The notes below the pieces were generated by a model. The model was not told the origin of the DNA and did no database searches. It saw nothing but the letters and a program-made list of their open reading frames with translations. The translations under genes and the position numbers were made by a program. Source: Lysobacter sp. KIS68-7 (lineage in GTDB: Bacteria > Pseudomonadota > Gammaproteobacteria > Xanthomonadales > Xanthomonadaceae). Taken from it: a stretch of 64,000 nt of DNA. Each line of letters opens with the position of its first letter. The first letter of the stretch is position 1. Where the stretch lies: the NCBI RefSeq assembly GCF_021284745.1, contig NZ_CP089925.1, positions 496,001-560,000 of the forward strand, in the 5' to 3' direction. Shown here piece after piece: positions 9,918-21,992 of this stretch.

Positions 9918-10601
9918 TCAGTCGCCGCCGCGGTCGGCGCAACCCCAGTTGAGGATCGGCGTCCCCGGCGGCAACACGCGCCGGAACATGTCCACGCGCC
10001 CGCGCTTCGGATTCACCACCACCGGCGCGCGCGCGGCGAGCAGCAGCGGCAGGTCGGCGGCGCTGTCGGAATAGGCGACGTCGATCGGACCGTGCCCGGC
10101 CGCGCGCACCATCCGCATCTTGTTGTCGTGGTGGCAGTGCTCGCGTGTCACGAGCCCGCCGAGGAACGGACGCGACAGGCTGCCGATCACCGGCAAATCC
10201 TGGTGCGCGACGAAATCCAGGATAGCGCGCGCGAGTTCGGGCGGTGCGCCCGTCGCCACCAGCACCTCGTCGCCTGCGTCTCGATGCTTCTGCAGCACGG
10301 TCAGCGCCTTCGGCAGCAGGCGCGCGCGGATGTTCGCCGCATCGTCGGTGACGTACTGGTCGATCAGCGCATCGAGGTCGTGCCGCGCATGCGTGCCCAG
10401 CGTGCCGATCCACAGGAAGCCGGAAATGCCGAAGCGTCGCGTCGGCAGGAAGGCGACCAGCGGCAGCAGGACCGGTGCGGCGAGGATCGCCGCCACGCTG
10501 CGCCACGCACTCCGCTTGAGCAGCCAGCCCACGAGATGGCTGCCGGAGTCGCCGTCGTAAAGCGTGTGGTCGAAGTCGAAGACAACGAGCTTCCCACTCA
10601 C
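9918..10601 (-). CDS. HAD-superfamily phosphatase, PgpC/YfhB-like
   Basis: A 227-residue haloacid-dehalogenase-fold hydrolase. Motif I is [11 protein letters not shown] with nucleophile D9 and general acid D11, and the acidic motif IV is [12 protein letters not shown] hydrophobic segment at about residues 36-55 sits in the cap region, as in membrane-associated phosphatidylglycerophosphatase C-like enzymes; the substrate is not proven. The GTG start overlaps the trpC stop (GTGA, 4 bases), so it is the last gene of the trp operon and probably translationally coupled. Confidence 0.8.
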   Translation of the reverse strand: MSGKLVVFDFDHTLYDGDSGSHLVGWLLKRSAWRSVAAILAAPVLLPLVAFLPTRRFGISGFLWIGTLGTHARHDLDALIDQYVTDDAANIRARLLPKALTVLQKHRDAGDEVLVATGAPPELARAILDFVAHQDLPVIGSLSRPFLGGLVTREHCHHDNKMRMVRAAGHGPIDVAYSDSAADLPLLLAARAPVVVNPKRGRVDMFRRVLPPGTPILNWGCADRGGD

Positions 10602-11386
10602 GCGAACAACTCCCGCAACGCCGTGCCCGGATCGCGCTGGCGCATCAGCGCTTCGCCGACGAGGAAGGCATGCACGCCCGCATCGCGCATCCTGGCGACG
10701 TCCGCACGCGTGGAGATCCCGCTTTCCGTCACGAGGATGCGATCGGCTGGCACCGCATCGCGCAGGGCGAGCGTGGTGTCGAGGGAGACATCGAAGGTGC
10801 GCAGGTTGCGGTTGTTGATGCCCAGCAGTGGCGCGGGCACTTGCAGCGCGCGCTCGAGTTCGTCCAGGTCGTGCACTTCGACCAGCACGTCCATGCCGAG
10901 GTCGAGCGCGAGCACCGTGAGCTCCGCCATGCGGCGGTCATCCAGCGCGGCCACGATGAGCAGGATGCAGTCGGCGCCCAGCGCGCGCGCCTCGTACACC
11001 TGGTATGCGTCGATCGTGAAGTCCTTGCGCAACACGGGCAACGCGCAGGCCGCACGTGCCTGTTGCAGGTAGGCGTCGCTGCCCTGGAAATGATCGACGT
11101 CGGTGAGCACCGACAGGCACGCGGCGCCGCCGGCTTCGTAGCTGCGCGCGATGGCGGCGGGATCGAAGTCGGCGCGGATCAGGCCCTTCGACGGGCTCGC
11201 CTTCTTCACCTCGGCGATCACGGCGGGGAGATCGAGCGCGCGCTTGGCCCGCAGCGCCTGCGCGAAGCCGCGCGCTTCCGCTTGTGCGAGCGCCGCTTCG
11301 CGCACCGCTTCCAAGGGTCGTTCGGCGCTGCGCTCGGCGATCTCGACCGTCTTGCGTGCGAGGATGGTGTTCAGCACGTCGCTCAT
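10598..11386 (-). CDS. trpC: Indole-3-glycerol phosphate synthase
   Basis: A 262-residue TIM-barrel enzyme that closes the indole ring in tryptophan synthesis. Family motifs are plain: [11 protein letters not shown] near residues 58-68, LRKDFTID with the catalytic lysine, [29 protein letters not shown] and TESGIS. The ATG at 11386 starts [12 protein letters not shown], the usual N-terminus; longer in-frame starts run into the preceding gene. Only one base separates it from the monooxygenase-like gene upstream, and its stop overlaps the HAD start. Confidence 0.97.
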   Translation of the reverse strand: MSDVLNTILARKTVEIAERSAERPLEAVREAALAQAEARGFAQALRAKRALDLPAVIAEVKKASPSKGLIRADFDPAAIARSYEAGGAACLSVLTDVDHFQGSDAYLQQARAACALPVLRKDFTIDAYQVYEARALGADCILLIVAALDDRRMAELTVLALDLGMDVLVEVHDLDELERALQVPAPLLGINNRNLRTFDVSLDTTLALRDAVPADRILVTESGISTRADVARMRDAGVHAFLVGEALMRQRDPGTALRELFA

Positions 11387-11387
11387 G

Positions 11388-11726
11388 TCATCCCTTCGTC
11401 GGCTTGCCGTACGCGCGTTCCACGCGCGCCACACGCAATTCGAAATGCGCGTACCAATGCTTGCGACCATGCGCGCGCGTTGCGGCGTGCTCGGCCTGGT
11501 GTTTCCAACCTGCGATGGCGGCTTCGCTCGCCCAGTACGAAACGGTGATCCCGAATCCATCGGCGCCGCGCACGGTTTCCACACCGAGGTAGCCCGGCTG
11601 CTGCGCGGCGAGTTCGACCATGCGGTCGGCGGCGGCGGCGTAACCGGCTTCGTCCTCGCCGTTGCGCAGGGAGGAAAAGATCACCGCGTAGTACGGCGGT
11701 TCGGGGAGCGAGGCGAAGGGATTCAT
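11388..11726 (-). CDS. ABM-type (antibiotic biosynthesis monooxygenase fold) small protein
   Basis: A 112-residue protein with a dimeric alpha/beta-barrel pattern typical of ABM-domain proteins: [10 protein letters not shown], a helix [19 protein letters not shown], then [17 protein letters not shown] and [16 protein letters not shown]. Such proteins are small heme-oxygenase-like or quinol-oxidising enzymes, often of unknown substrate. It sits inside the trp operon: its ATG overlaps the trpD stop by ATGA and trpC begins one base after its stop. Its role in tryptophan synthesis, if any, is unknown. Confidence 0.8.
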   Translation of the reverse strand: MNPFASLPEPPYYAVIFSSLRNGEDEAGYAAAADRMVELAAQQPGYLGVETVRGADGFGITVSYWASEAAIAGWKHQAEHAATRAHGRKHWYAHFELRVARVERAYGKPTKG

Positions 11727-12760
11727 GCGGGCATGGAGAGCGTTTGCGTGGCGGCGATGAACTGATCGAGTTTGGCGCGCGCCGCACCCGACGCCAGCGT
11801 GCTGCGCGCGAGCGCGATGCCGTCGGCGATCGAATCGGCAAGGCCCGCGACATACAAGGCCGCGCCCGCGTTGAGCGCGACGATCTCGCGCGGCAAACCC
11901 GGCGTGTCGTCGAGCGCGGCGAGCAGCATCGCTTTGGATTCCAACGCATCTGCCACGCGCAGGTTGCGCGAGGCGGCCATCGCGATGCCGAAATCCTCCG
12001 GATGCACTTCGTATTCGCGCACCACGCCATCGCGCAGCTCGCCGACCAGCGTGGCGGCGCCGAGCGAGATCTCGTCCATGCCGTCGCGACCCCACACCAC
12101 CAGCGCGCGTTCGGCGCCCAGTTCCTGCAGCACGCGCACCTGGATGCCGACGAGATCCGGATGGAACACGCCCATCAGGATGTTCGGCGCATCGGCCGGG
12201 TTCGTGAGCGGCCCGAGGATGTTGAAGATGGTGCGCACGCCCATCTCGCGGCGCACGGGCGAGACGACCTGCATGGCCGGATGGTGCAGCGGCGCGAACA
12301 TGAAGCCGATGCCGGTGCGTTCGATGCTCGCGGCCACCTGCTCCGGCGCGAGTTCGATGTGCGCACCGAGCGCTTCGAGCACGTCGGCGCTGCCCGACTT
12401 CGACGACACGCCGCGCCCGCCATGCTTGGCCACGCGCGCGCCGGCCGCGGCGACGACGAACATCGACGCGGTGGAAATGTTGAACGTATTCGCGCCGTCG
12501 CCCCCCGTGCCGACGACGTCGACCAGGTGCGTGCGATCGCGCACTGGCACCTTGCGCGCGAATTCGCGCAGCACCGACGCCGCGCCCGCGATCTCGCCGA
12601 CGGTCTCCTTCTTCACGCGCAGCCCGGTGAGGAGGGCCGCGGTCATCGTCGGCGACACCTCGCCGCGCATGATGGCGCGCATCAGCTCGACCATCTCGTC
12701 GTGGAAGATCTCGCGATGCTCGATCGTCCGTTGCAGCGCTTCCTGCGGCGTGATCGGCAT
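11723..12760 (-). CDS. trpD: Anthranilate phosphoribosyltransferase
   Basis: Transfers the phosphoribosyl group of PRPP to anthranilate. The 345-residue protein shows the PRPP loop [15 protein letters not shown], the [18 protein letters not shown] segment and the NILGPLTNP motif. The ATG at 12760 starts [19 protein letters not shown], the expected N-terminus, five bases after the trpG stop. It overlaps the next gene by four bases. Confidence 0.97.
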   Translation of the reverse strand: MPITPQEALQRTIEHREIFHDEMVELMRAIMRGEVSPTMTAALLTGLRVKKETVGEIAGAASVLREFARKVPVRDRTHLVDVVGTGGDGANTFNISTASMFVVAAAGARVAKHGGRGVSSKSGSADVLEALGAHIELAPEQVAASIERTGIGFMFAPLHHPAMQVVSPVRREMGVRTIFNILGPLTNPADAPNILMGVFHPDLVGIQVRVLQELGAERALVVWGRDGMDEISLGAATLVGELRDGVVREYEVHPEDFGIAMAASRNLRVADALESKAMLLAALDDTPGLPREIVALNAGAALYVAGLADSIADGIALARSTLASGAARAKLDQFIAATQTLSMPA

Positions 12761-12765
12761 GGTCG

Positions 12766-13344
12766 TCAGCGTTCCAGGAAGTTGCGCAGCAGCGCGTGGC
12801 CGTGCTCGGTCAGGATGGACTCGGGATGGAACTGCACGCCTTCCACCGGATGCTCGCGGTGGCGCAGCCCCATGATCTCTTCGAAGCTGCCGTCGGGATG
12901 CTCGGTCCATGCCGTGATCTCGAGGCAATCCGGGAGCGTGTCCTTCGCGACCACGAGCGAGTGGTAACGCGTGGCTTCGTAACCATCCGGCAGGCCGGCG
13001 AACACGCCCTGCCCTTCATGCCGGATGCGCGAGGTCTTGCCGTGCATGATCGTCTGCGCGCGCACCACGTCGCCGCCGTAGGCCTGGCCCAGACTCTGCA
13101 GGCCGAGGCACACGCCGAACACGGGGATGCGCGGGCCGAGCTCGCGGATGACGTCCAGCGACACGCCCGCGTCGTTCGGCGTGCCGGGACCCGGCGAAAT
13201 CATGATCCGCTCAGGCGCGAGCCTGTCGATCTCCGCCACCGTGAGCGCATCGTTGCGCACGACCTTCACTTCCGCCCCCAACGTCTGCAGGTACTGCACG
13301 AGGTTGAAGGTGAAGCTGTCGTAGTTGTCGATCATCAACAGCAT
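12766..13344 (-). CDS. trpG: Anthranilate synthase glutamine amidotransferase subunit
   Basis: A class I glutamine amidotransferase that supplies ammonia to TrpE and, in many bacteria, to PabB. The triad is visible: C79 in FGVCLGLQ, H173 and E175 in QFHPES; the oxyanion loop is [11 protein letters not shown]. The 192-residue length fits. The ATG at 13344 is used; MIDNYDSF nine bases further in is an alternative. It is the first gene of the trpG-trpD-ABM-trpC-HAD operon; trpE is not in the 200 bases upstream and must lie elsewhere. Confidence 0.96.
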   Translation of the reverse strand: MLLMIDNYDSFTFNLVQYLQTLGAEVKVVRNDALTVAEIDRLAPERIMISPGPGTPNDAGVSLDVIRELGPRIPVFGVCLGLQSLGQAYGGDVVRAQTIMHGKTSRIRHEGQGVFAGLPDGYEATRYHSLVVAKDTLPDCLEITAWTEHPDGSFEEIMGLRHREHPVEGVQFHPESILTEHGHALLRNFLER

Positions 13345-13454
13345 GGAGGAGGGACGAAGCCGCGGGCCGCCTGGGCCCTCCATGATGCCCGTTCGCCGCC
13401 CGGGCATCACGTTTCGCTCGCCCGACCGTCCTACCACGCCGCGCCGCGCGCCGG

Positions 13455-13475
13455 CCTCCCCCGGTTTGGGGGAGG
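13455..13475. repeat. Perfect 8-bp GC palindrome in the trpG/DUF1302 divergent region
   Basis: CCTCCCCC (13455-13462) and GGGGGAGG (13468-13475) with a 5-base loop. It lies between two divergent genes, so it is not placed to terminate either. A second purine-rich block at 13515-13526 doubles as the DUF1302 ribosome site. It may belong to an intergenic repeat family, but no second copy is present in this window. Confidence 0.5.
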
Positions 13476-13532
13476 TCCCTGACCAAAGATTCCGCTTCAA
13501 CTCACCCTTCCAATGGGAGGGGGGAGGTTGCA

Positions 13533-15410
13533 GTGAGGTCTTTGAACAACACAACAAAAGCGCCGACGCGAATGTCGAAGCGCCTGCTGGGCACGGTGAT
13601 CGCGGCATCGCTGGCGGCAATGGGGACTGCCGGTGCGGCCGAGATCAAGACCAGCAACCCGGACGTCACCATGCGCTGGGACAACACGCTCCGCTTCAAC
13701 CTCGCCCAGCGCGTGGAAGGGCAGGACGCGAATATCCTGAATAGCGCGAACTACGACGACGGCGACCGCAATTTCGACAAGGGCCTGGTCTCGGCGCGCT
13801 TCGACCTGCTGTCCGAGTTCGACTTCATCTGGAAGGACCGCTACGGCTTCCGCATCAGCGGCGCGGGCTGGTACGACGCGGCCTACGAGGACCTGGACAA
13901 CAACCACCTGGTCTCGTCCAACCACATCGTGCAGGACCGGCAGGCCCTGGGCCTGTCCCACCAGACCGACAACTACTTCCGCGGTCCGGGCGGCGAAATC
14001 CTCGACGCCTTCGCCTTCGCCAAGTTCGACATCGGCGACATGCCGGTCAACGTCAAGGCGGGCCGCCACACCGTGTTCTGGGGCGAAGCGATGCTCAGCC
14101 CCGTGCACAGCCTGAGCTACGGCCAGTCGGCGCTCGACCTGGGCAAGCAGTTCTCCGTGCCGGGCACCGAGGCCAAGGAACTGTTCCTCCCGCGCAATGC
14201 CGTCTCGATCCAGCTGCAGGCGACGCCCGAGCTGTCCTTCGCGGCGCAGTACTTCCTCGACTGGGAGCAGGCGCGCATCCCCGAAGCCGGTTCGTTCCTC
14301 GGCTTCAACGACTACCTGCTGCGCGGTGGCGAGTCCTTCATCTTCGGGCCGGCGGCCGTCACGCCCCGCAATCCCAACGGTGTGAACCTGCTGCGCCGCG
14401 GCGCGGACGTCACCCCGGACAAGACGGGCGATTGGGGTGTCAACGCCCGCTGGAGCCCGTCGTGGCTCGACGGCACGATCGGCCTGTACTACCGCGAGAC
14501 CGCCGACATCCTGCCGCAGGGTTACGCCCTCCCGGCCGTGCGTCCGGGCACGCCGGCCGCCCTGTGCTCCGCGCTGGGCCTGACGCCGCTCGGCGCGACC
14601 ACCTGCTACATCAATCCGTCGGCTGCCACCGTCCCGCAGATCCTCTCCGGCAACATCGGCCAGTACGGCACCGCCTACGCGGACGGCATCAAGATCTCGG
14701 GCCTGAGCCTGTCGAAGAACCTGTGGGGCACCAGCGTCGGCGCGGAAGTGAACTACCGCGAGAACATGCCGCTGCTCAGCGACACGTACAGCGTGTTGCC
14801 GGCTTCGCTGGCGCGACTGGCACCCGTCCTGCCGGCCGGCACGCTGTTCGGCATGCCCGAAAGCGGCAATTCCGGCGGCGCGCGCGGCAACACCTGGCAC
14901 GGCGTGCTCAACACCTTCTCGACGTTCTCCGAGAACAGCGTGTGGGATTCGGCGAACCTGATCGTCGAACTGACCTGGAACCACTGGAGCGACGTCACCC
15001 AGAACGCCGGCGTGTTCAAGGGTCGCAGCAACTACACGGTGGTCGGCCCCAACGGCGCGCTCGTGACGCCGCAGGACAAGGTCACCAAGGACTTCTACGG
15101 CATCGCGTTCAACTTCACGCCGACGAAGTTCCAGATGTTCCCCGGTGCCGACATCTCGATGCCGATTTCCTTCTCGCGCGGCCTGAGCGGCAACTCCGCC
15201 GTGCTGCTGGGCGGCAACGAAGGCGCCGGCAGCTACTCGATCGGCGTGGCGATGGACCTGCAGTCCAAGTACCGCTTCGACCTGAAGTACGTCGACTTCA
15301 TGGGCGACACCACGCTCAACACGGCCGGCGCCATCAGCTCCAACGCGGGCGCCAATTCCCTGCTGACCGACCGCGGCTTCCTGGCCTTCACCTTCAAGAC
15401 CACGCTGTAA
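13533..15410 (+). CDS. DUF1302 outer-membrane protein
   Basis: A 625-residue protein of the DUF1302 family, large beta-rich outer-membrane proteins usually encoded beside DUF1329. A signal peptide ([21 protein letters not shown]) is followed by amphipathic strands throughout (such as [12 protein letters not shown] and [14 protein letters not shown]) and a terminal strand [11 protein letters not shown]. Start: GTG at 13533 preceded by GGGGAGG, or ATG at 13572; both keep the signal peptide. It is first in a five-gene forward run and is likely the outer-membrane end of an export route for a lipidic substrate (inference). Confidence 0.88.
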   Translation: MRSLNNTTKAPTRMSKRLLGTVIAASLAAMGTAGAAEIKTSNPDVTMRWDNTLRFNLAQRVEGQDANILNSANYDDGDRNFDKGLVSARFDLLSEFDFIWKDRYGFRISGAGWYDAAYEDLDNNHLVSSNHIVQDRQALGLSHQTDNYFRGPGGEILDAFAFAKFDIGDMPVNVKAGRHTVFWGEAMLSPVHSLSYGQSALDLGKQFSVPGTEAKELFLPRNAVSIQLQATPELSFAAQYFLDWEQARIPEAGSFLGFNDYLLRGGESFIFGPAAVTPRNPNGVNLLRRGADVTPDKTGDWGVNARWSPSWLDGTIGLYYRETADILPQGYALPAVRPGTPAALCSALGLTPLGATTCYINPSAATVPQILSGNIGQYGTAYADGIKISGLSLSKNLWGTSVGAEVNYRENMPLLSDTYSVLPASLARLAPVLPAGTLFGMPESGNSGGARGNTWHGVLNTFSTFSENSVWDSANLIVELTWNHWSDVTQNAGVFKGRSNYTVVGPNGALVTPQDKVTKDFYGIAFNFTPTKFQMFPGADISMPISFSRGLSGNSAVLLGGNEGAGSYSIGVAMDLQSKYRFDLKYVDFMGDTTLNTAGAISSNAGANSLLTDRGFLAFTFKTTL

Positions 15411-15422
15411 AGGAAACACACG

Positions 15423-16781
15423 ATGACATTCACGAAAACTCTCCTGGCAGGCGCGCTGCTGACCGTGGTCGGCGCCGCCCATGCCGGCGTCGGAGCCGAG
15501 GAAGCCAAGCAGCTCGGCACCACGCTCACGCGCGTGGGCGCAGAACCGGGCGGCAACGCCGCCGGCACGATCCCGGCCTACACCGGTGGCCTCACCACGG
15601 CGCCGGCCGGTTTCAAGGCAGGCAGCGGCATCCGCGTCGATCCGTTCGCGAAGGAAAAGCCGCGCCTGGTGATCACGGGCAGCAACATGGCGCAGTACGC
15701 AGGCCAGCTGACCGTGGGCACGCAGGCGCTGCTGAAGAAGTACCCCGATTACAAGATCGAGGTCTATCCGACGCACCGCACCGTCGCCCTGCCCGATCGC
15801 GTGCTGGACAACACGCTCGCCAATGCGACGCGCGCCACCACCAGCAACGGCGGCCTGGGCATTTCCGGCGCCATCGGCGGTTATCCGTTCCCGATCCCGA
15901 AGACCGGCTTCGAAGCGATGTGGAACCACCTGCTGCGCTACGTCGGCGTGGCGAGCACCTTCAAGTACGACAACTGGAACGTGGACGCCTCCGGCACGCC
16001 GGCGCTGGCCACCAGCGGCAAGCTGTTCGTCGAGTACCCGTACTACGACCCGAAGAACACGCAGCCCGCGCAGGAAACCGACGTCTACTTCCGCACCAAG
16101 ATCTTCTACAACGCCCCGGCGCGCCGCGCCGGCGAAGCGTTGATGGCGGTGGACGTGGTCAACCCGCTCAAGCGTCCGCGCCGCGCGTGGTTGTACCTGC
16201 CGGGCCAGCGTCGCGTGAAGCTCGCGCCGGACATCTCGTACGACACGCCGAACCCCGGTACCGCCGGTTCGGCGACGTACGACGATGCGTGGTTGTTCAA
16301 CGGCGCGATGGACCGGTACGACTTCAAGCTCGTGGGCAAGAAGGAAATGCTGGTCCCGTACAACGACTATGCGCTGACCTACCACAACAAGGCCGCGGAC
16401 GTGACGAAGCCGCACTTCGTCAACCCCGACCTCGTGCGTTGGGAACTGCACCGCGTGTGGGTGGTGGAAGCCACGCTCAAGCCGGGCAAGCGCCACATCT
16501 ACCACAAGCGCACGTTCTATCTCGACGAAGACAGCTGGACCGCCCTGGCCGCCGACCAGTACGACGCCAACGGCAAGCTGTACCGCGCTTCCTTCGCGCA
16601 CATGTCGCCGAGCTACGACACGAAGACGCCCAACGCCGAAACGCAGGTGTTCTACGACCTGACCTCGGGCGTCTACAACATCAGCTTCCTCATGGGTCCG
16701 TACGAAGGGATCCATTACAGCGATCCCATGCCGGCGAAGGAATGGTCGCCGGATGCGCTGGCGGGTGCCGGCATCCGCTGA
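15423..16781 (+). CDS. DUF1329 (LolA-like) periplasmic protein
   Basis: A 452-residue DUF1329 protein with a signal peptide (TLLAGALLTVVGAAHAG) and family landmarks AGTIPAYTGG, the repeated YP and FPIPKTGFEAMWNH segment, and GQRRVKLAPDI. The family is classed as LolA-like, that is, a half-barrel able to shield an acyl chain in the periplasm. AAGGAAA stands seven bases before the ATG, and only 12 bases separate it from the DUF1302 gene, so the two are co-transcribed and probably work together. Confidence 0.9.
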   Translation: MTFTKTLLAGALLTVVGAAHAGVGAEEAKQLGTTLTRVGAEPGGNAAGTIPAYTGGLTTAPAGFKAGSGIRVDPFAKEKPRLVITGSNMAQYAGQLTVGTQALLKKYPDYKIEVYPTHRTVALPDRVLDNTLANATRATTSNGGLGISGAIGGYPFPIPKTGFEAMWNHLLRYVGVASTFKYDNWNVDASGTPALATSGKLFVEYPYYDPKNTQPAQETDVYFRTKIFYNAPARRAGEALMAVDVVNPLKRPRRAWLYLPGQRRVKLAPDISYDTPNPGTAGSATYDDAWLFNGAMDRYDFKLVGKKEMLVPYNDYALTYHNKAADVTKPHFVNPDLVRWELHRVWVVEATLKPGKRHIYHKRTFYLDEDSWTALAADQYDANGKLYRASFAHMSPSYDTKTPNAETQVFYDLTSGVYNISFLMGPYEGIHYSDPMPAKEWSPDALAGAGIR

Positions 16782-16810
16782 AGCTGATCGCAACGCGCTA
16801 GACGTTCACG

Positions 16811-16839
16811 GCCTGCGGCGGCCATGCGCCGCCGCAGGC
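16811..16839 (+). terminator. Strong hairpin between DUF1329 and YCF48 genes
   Basis: GCCTGCGGCGGC (16811-16822) pairs perfectly with GCCGCCGCAGGC (16828-16839), loop CATGC, followed by TCTCTTGCTC. This may be a terminator or attenuator that lowers expression of the pump genes relative to the two upstream genes, or an mRNA-stabilising 3' structure. The tail is only moderately T-rich. Confidence 0.55.
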
Positions 16840-16862
16840 TCTCTTGCTCAAGAAGTCCTCCC

Positions 16863-17939
16863 ATGCACACCCCCGCATTCCGACTGGCCGCACTGGCTGG
16901 CCTTGCGACCCTGCTGGTCGCCTCCATCGCGCCCGCGCACGGCTTCGTCGACGTCCTCGATCAACCTGCCGCCACCAGCGCGCTCGCATCGCAACGCTTG
17001 CTGCTCGCCACCGCAGTGGCAGGCAAGCGCCTGGTCGCCGCCGGTGCGCGCGGCCACATCATTTTTTCCGACGATCTCGGCCGGTCCTGGCAGCAGGCGA
17101 AAGTGCCCGTCAGCGCCGACCTGACTGCGCTGCATTTCGTCGATGCGAAGTCGGGCTGGGCCGTCGGCCATGAAGGCGTCGTGCTGCACACGCGCGACGG
17201 CGGTGCCACCTGGACGCTCCAGCTCGATGGCCGACGCGCCAACAAGCTCGTCCTGGATCGCGTGCAACACCTGCCCGCCGGGACCGATCCCACCGTCCTC
17301 GAAGCGCTGAAGTCCGAAGCCGATCGCGCGATGAGCGACGGCCCGAGCCGGCCGTTCCTCGATGTGTGGTTCGCCAATGCGCGCGAAGGCTACGTCGTCG
17401 GCGCCTACAACCTGATCTTCCACACGCGCGACGGCGGCGAGAGCTGGGAACCCTGGGTGGATCGCACCGAGAACCCGCGCTTCTACCACCTGTATGGCAT
17501 CCGCGGCGGCAGCGACGGCGTGTACGTCGCCGGCGAGCTAGGCCTGATGCTGCACCTGGATCCCGCCACCGGCCGCTTCGCCGCGGTGCAGACGCCGTAC
17601 GAGGGCAGCTACTTCGGCCTGCTCACCAAGCCCGGCCTCGTGCTCGCCTACGGCATGCGCGGCACGGCGTACCGCTCGCGCGACGGCGGCGCGCATTGGG
17701 AGCAGGTGGACACCGGCATCACCGCTTCGATCACCGGCAGCCAGGTGTTGCCGGACGGCCGCCTGCTGCTCTGTTCGCAGGCAGGCGATGTGCTGGTGAG
17801 CGATGACGACGGCGTGCACTTCCGCCGCGTCGCGACCAAACAACCGATGCCGTACACCGGCCTCGCCGTCGAAGGCGACGTGCTGGTCCTCAGCGGCCTG
17901 CGCGGCGTGCGCGTCGAATCGATCCGTCTTCCGAGGTAA
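16863..17939 (+). CDS. Exported YCF48-like beta-propeller protein
   Basis: A 358-residue protein with a signal peptide (FRLAALAGLATLLVASIAPAHG) and repeated sialidase/BNR-type Asp-box blades: IIFSDDLGRSW, VLHTRDGGATW, IFHTRDGGESW, YRSRDGGAHW and VLVSDDDGVHF. YCF48-like proteins act as assembly or scaffolding factors (HCF136 in photosystem II); here it is regularly linked with MMPL pumps and may hold the envelope complex together. The ATG at 16863 is chosen because the upstream in-frame start lies in the hairpin and would add an arginine-rich tail. Its TAA overlaps the next ATG by one base. Confidence 0.85.
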   Translation: MHTPAFRLAALAGLATLLVASIAPAHGFVDVLDQPAATSALASQRLLLATAVAGKRLVAAGARGHIIFSDDLGRSWQQAKVPVSADLTALHFVDAKSGWAVGHEGVVLHTRDGGATWTLQLDGRRANKLVLDRVQHLPAGTDPTVLEALKSEADRAMSDGPSRPFLDVWFANAREGYVVGAYNLIFHTRDGGESWEPWVDRTENPRFYHLYGIRGGSDGVYVAGELGLMLHLDPATGRFAAVQTPYEGSYFGLLTKPGLVLAYGMRGTAYRSRDGGAHWEQVDTGITASITGSQVLPDGRLLLCSQAGDVLVSDDDGVHFRRVATKQPMPYTGLAVEGDVLVLSGLRGVRVESIRLPR

Positions 17940-20353
17940 TGCGCTTGAACACGTCCCCTCCCCGGCTCGACGAGATGCCGGTCGTCCGCTCGATCGAGGA
18001 CTTCGATCACCGCTCCGGCCACGTGTTCGAGCGCGCGATCTTCAACAACCGGCTGTGGATCGTCCTCGCCTGTGCGCTGCTGACACTGCTGCTTGGCTTC
18101 CAGGCCACGAAGCTGTCGGTCAACGCCGGCTTCGAGAAGATGATCCCTCACGGCCACCCATATATCCGGAACTACCTGGAAAGCCGTGACAGTTTGCGCG
18201 GTTTGGGCAACTCCGTCCGTGTGGTCGTGGAAAACACGCAGGGCGACATCTTCGACCCGCAGTACCTGGAGACGCTGAAGCAGGTCAACGACGAGTTGTT
18301 CCTGATGCCCGACGTCGACCGCGCGTGGATGAAGTCGATCTGGACGCCCGCGGTGCGCTGGAGCGAGGTGAACGAGGAGGGTTTCGTCGGCGGGCCGGTG
18401 ATGCCCGACAACTACGACGGCACGCCGGACTCCGTGGATGCGCTCAAGCTCAACATCCGCCGCGCCAACATCGTGGGCAACCTCGTCGCCAACGACTTCC
18501 GTTCCAGCATGGTGTTCGTGCCCCTGCTCGACAAGAACGCCGACACCGGCAAGCCGCTCGACTACCACGCGTTCTCGAAGATGCTCGAGCAACGCGTGCG
18601 CGCCAAGTACGAAACCGCCGGCCACGGAAAGATCAAGATCCACGTGATCGGCTTCGCGAAGCTGGCGGGCGACCTGATCTCCGGCCTCGTAAAGGTCGCG
18701 AGCTTCTTCCTCGGCGCTGCGATCATCGCCGGGCTGATCATCTTCTGGTACACGCGCTGCGTGCGCAGCACGGTGCTGGTGGTCGCGTGCTCGATCGTCG
18801 CCGTGGCCTGGCAGCTCGGCCTCGTGCGCCTGCTCGGCTTCGACCTGGATCCGTTCTCCGTGCTCGTGCCGTTCCTGATCTTCGCGATCGGCGTGAGCCA
18901 TGGCGCGCAGAAGATGAACGGCATCATGCAGGACATCGCGCGCGGCACGCATCGCCTCGTCGCGGCGCGCTACACGTTCCGTCGTCTGTTCCTCGCCGGC
19001 CTCACCGCGCTGCTCGCGGACGTGGTCGGGTTCGCCGTGCTCATGTCGATCGACATCCCGGTGATCAAGGAACTCGCGCTCACCGCCAGCATCGGTGTCG
19101 GCGTGCTGGTGTTCACCAACCTCATCCTGTTGCCGGTGTTGCTGTCCTACGTCGGCGTCAGCCCGAAGGCGGCCGCGCGCAGCCTGCGCGAAGACGACGA
19201 ACAGGCGCAGGGTCGCGGACTCGGCAAGTTGTGGAACGTGCTGGATCGCTTCACCGAGCGCCGCTGGGCCACAGCCGCGATCGCCTGCGCGGTGGTGCTT
19301 GCCGTCGGCGGCCTGTGGGTCAGTCGCGGCCTGCAGGTCGGCGACCTCGATCCGGGCGCGCCGGAGCTGCGCAAGGATTCGGTGTACAACCAGGACAACG
19401 GCTACATCACGAAGAACTACGCGCTGTCGAGCGATCTGTTCGCCGTGATCGTGCGGACGAAGAAGGACGCCTGCCTCAACTACCGCACGCTCGTACAGGC
19501 CGATCGCCTGGGCTGGGCCTTGCAGCAGGATCCCTCGGTGCAGGCGACGGTCTCCCTCGCCGATGCCGTGCGCAACATCACCGCCGGTTCGTTCGAAGGC
19601 AATCCGAAGTGGATGACGATCAACCGCAACCAGGACGTCATCAACTACTCGGGCCAGCAGGCCACGGTGCTCAATCCCGATCTGTTCAACACCGAGTGCT
19701 CGGTGCTGCCCGTGATCGCGTTCCTGTCCGACCACAAGGCCGAATCGCTCAAGCGCGTGAGCGCCATCGCGGAGGATTTCGCCGCGCGCAACAACGACAA
19801 GGACGTGACGTTCAAGCTGGCCGCCGGTTCGGCGGGCATCGAGGCGGCGACCAACCAGGTCGTCAGTCGCGCCAGCCGTTCGATGTTGCTGTACGTGTAC
19901 GGTGCGGTGGCGCTGCTGTGCTTCGTCGCCTTCCGCAGCTGGCGCGCGGTGATCGTCGCGGTGCTGCCGCTGGTGCTCACCTCGATCCTGTGCGAAGCGC
20001 TGATGGTCGGGCTCGGCATCGGCGTCAAGGTCGCCACGCTGCCCGTCATCGCGCTCGGCGCCGGCATCGGCGTGGACTACGCGCTGTACCTGCTCAGCGT
20101 GCAGCTGCGCAAACAGCGCGACGGCCTGCCGCTCGCCGCCGCCTATCGCAGCGCCGTGATGTTCACCGGCAAGGTCGTGGCGCTGGTGGGCATCACGTTG
20201 GCCGCGGGCGTCATCACGTGGGCGTTCTCGCCCATCAAGTTCCAGGCCGACATGGGCATCCTGCTGACCTTCATGTTCGTCTGGAACATGATCGGCGCCC
20301 TGGTCCTCATTCCCGCGCTCTCGCATTTCCTGCTGCGCAAGGTGGAGGCCTGA
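17939..20353 (+). CDS. MMPL/RND-superfamily exporter
   Basis: An 804-residue inner-membrane transporter with two RND halves: a first membrane helix near residues 40-58, a periplasmic loop, a helix bundle at ~235-400, a second single helix near 455-475, a second loop and a bundle at ~645-800. Sterol-sensing-like motifs recur in each half: FAIGVSHGAQKMNG and GAGIGVDYALYL. It belongs to the predicted-exporter group that includes HpnN and MmpL lipid pumps rather than the tripartite drug pumps, and no membrane-fusion protein is encoded nearby. It overlaps the YCF48 stop by one base and precedes the acyl-CoA ligase by one base. Confidence 0.92.
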   Translation: MRLNTSPPRLDEMPVVRSIEDFDHRSGHVFERAIFNNRLWIVLACALLTLLLGFQATKLSVNAGFEKMIPHGHPYIRNYLESRDSLRGLGNSVRVVVENTQGDIFDPQYLETLKQVNDELFLMPDVDRAWMKSIWTPAVRWSEVNEEGFVGGPVMPDNYDGTPDSVDALKLNIRRANIVGNLVANDFRSSMVFVPLLDKNADTGKPLDYHAFSKMLEQRVRAKYETAGHGKIKIHVIGFAKLAGDLISGLVKVASFFLGAAIIAGLIIFWYTRCVRSTVLVVACSIVAVAWQLGLVRLLGFDLDPFSVLVPFLIFAIGVSHGAQKMNGIMQDIARGTHRLVAARYTFRRLFLAGLTALLADVVGFAVLMSIDIPVIKELALTASIGVGVLVFTNLILLPVLLSYVGVSPKAAARSLREDDEQAQGRGLGKLWNVLDRFTERRWATAAIACAVVLAVGGLWVSRGLQVGDLDPGAPELRKDSVYNQDNGYITKNYALSSDLFAVIVRTKKDACLNYRTLVQADRLGWALQQDPSVQATVSLADAVRNITAGSFEGNPKWMTINRNQDVINYSGQQATVLNPDLFNTECSVLPVIAFLSDHKAESLKRVSAIAEDFAARNNDKDVTFKLAAGSAGIEAATNQVVSRASRSMLLYVYGAVALLCFVAFRSWRAVIVAVLPLVLTSILCEALMVGLGIGVKVATLPVIALGAGIGVDYALYLLSVQLRKQRDGLPLAAAYRSAVMFTGKVVALVGITLAAGVITWAFSPIKFQADMGILLTFMFVWNMIGALVLIPALSHFLLRKVEA

Positions 20354-20354
20354 C

Positions 20355-21970
<1,616 letters not shown>

Positions 21971-21992
<22 letters not shown>

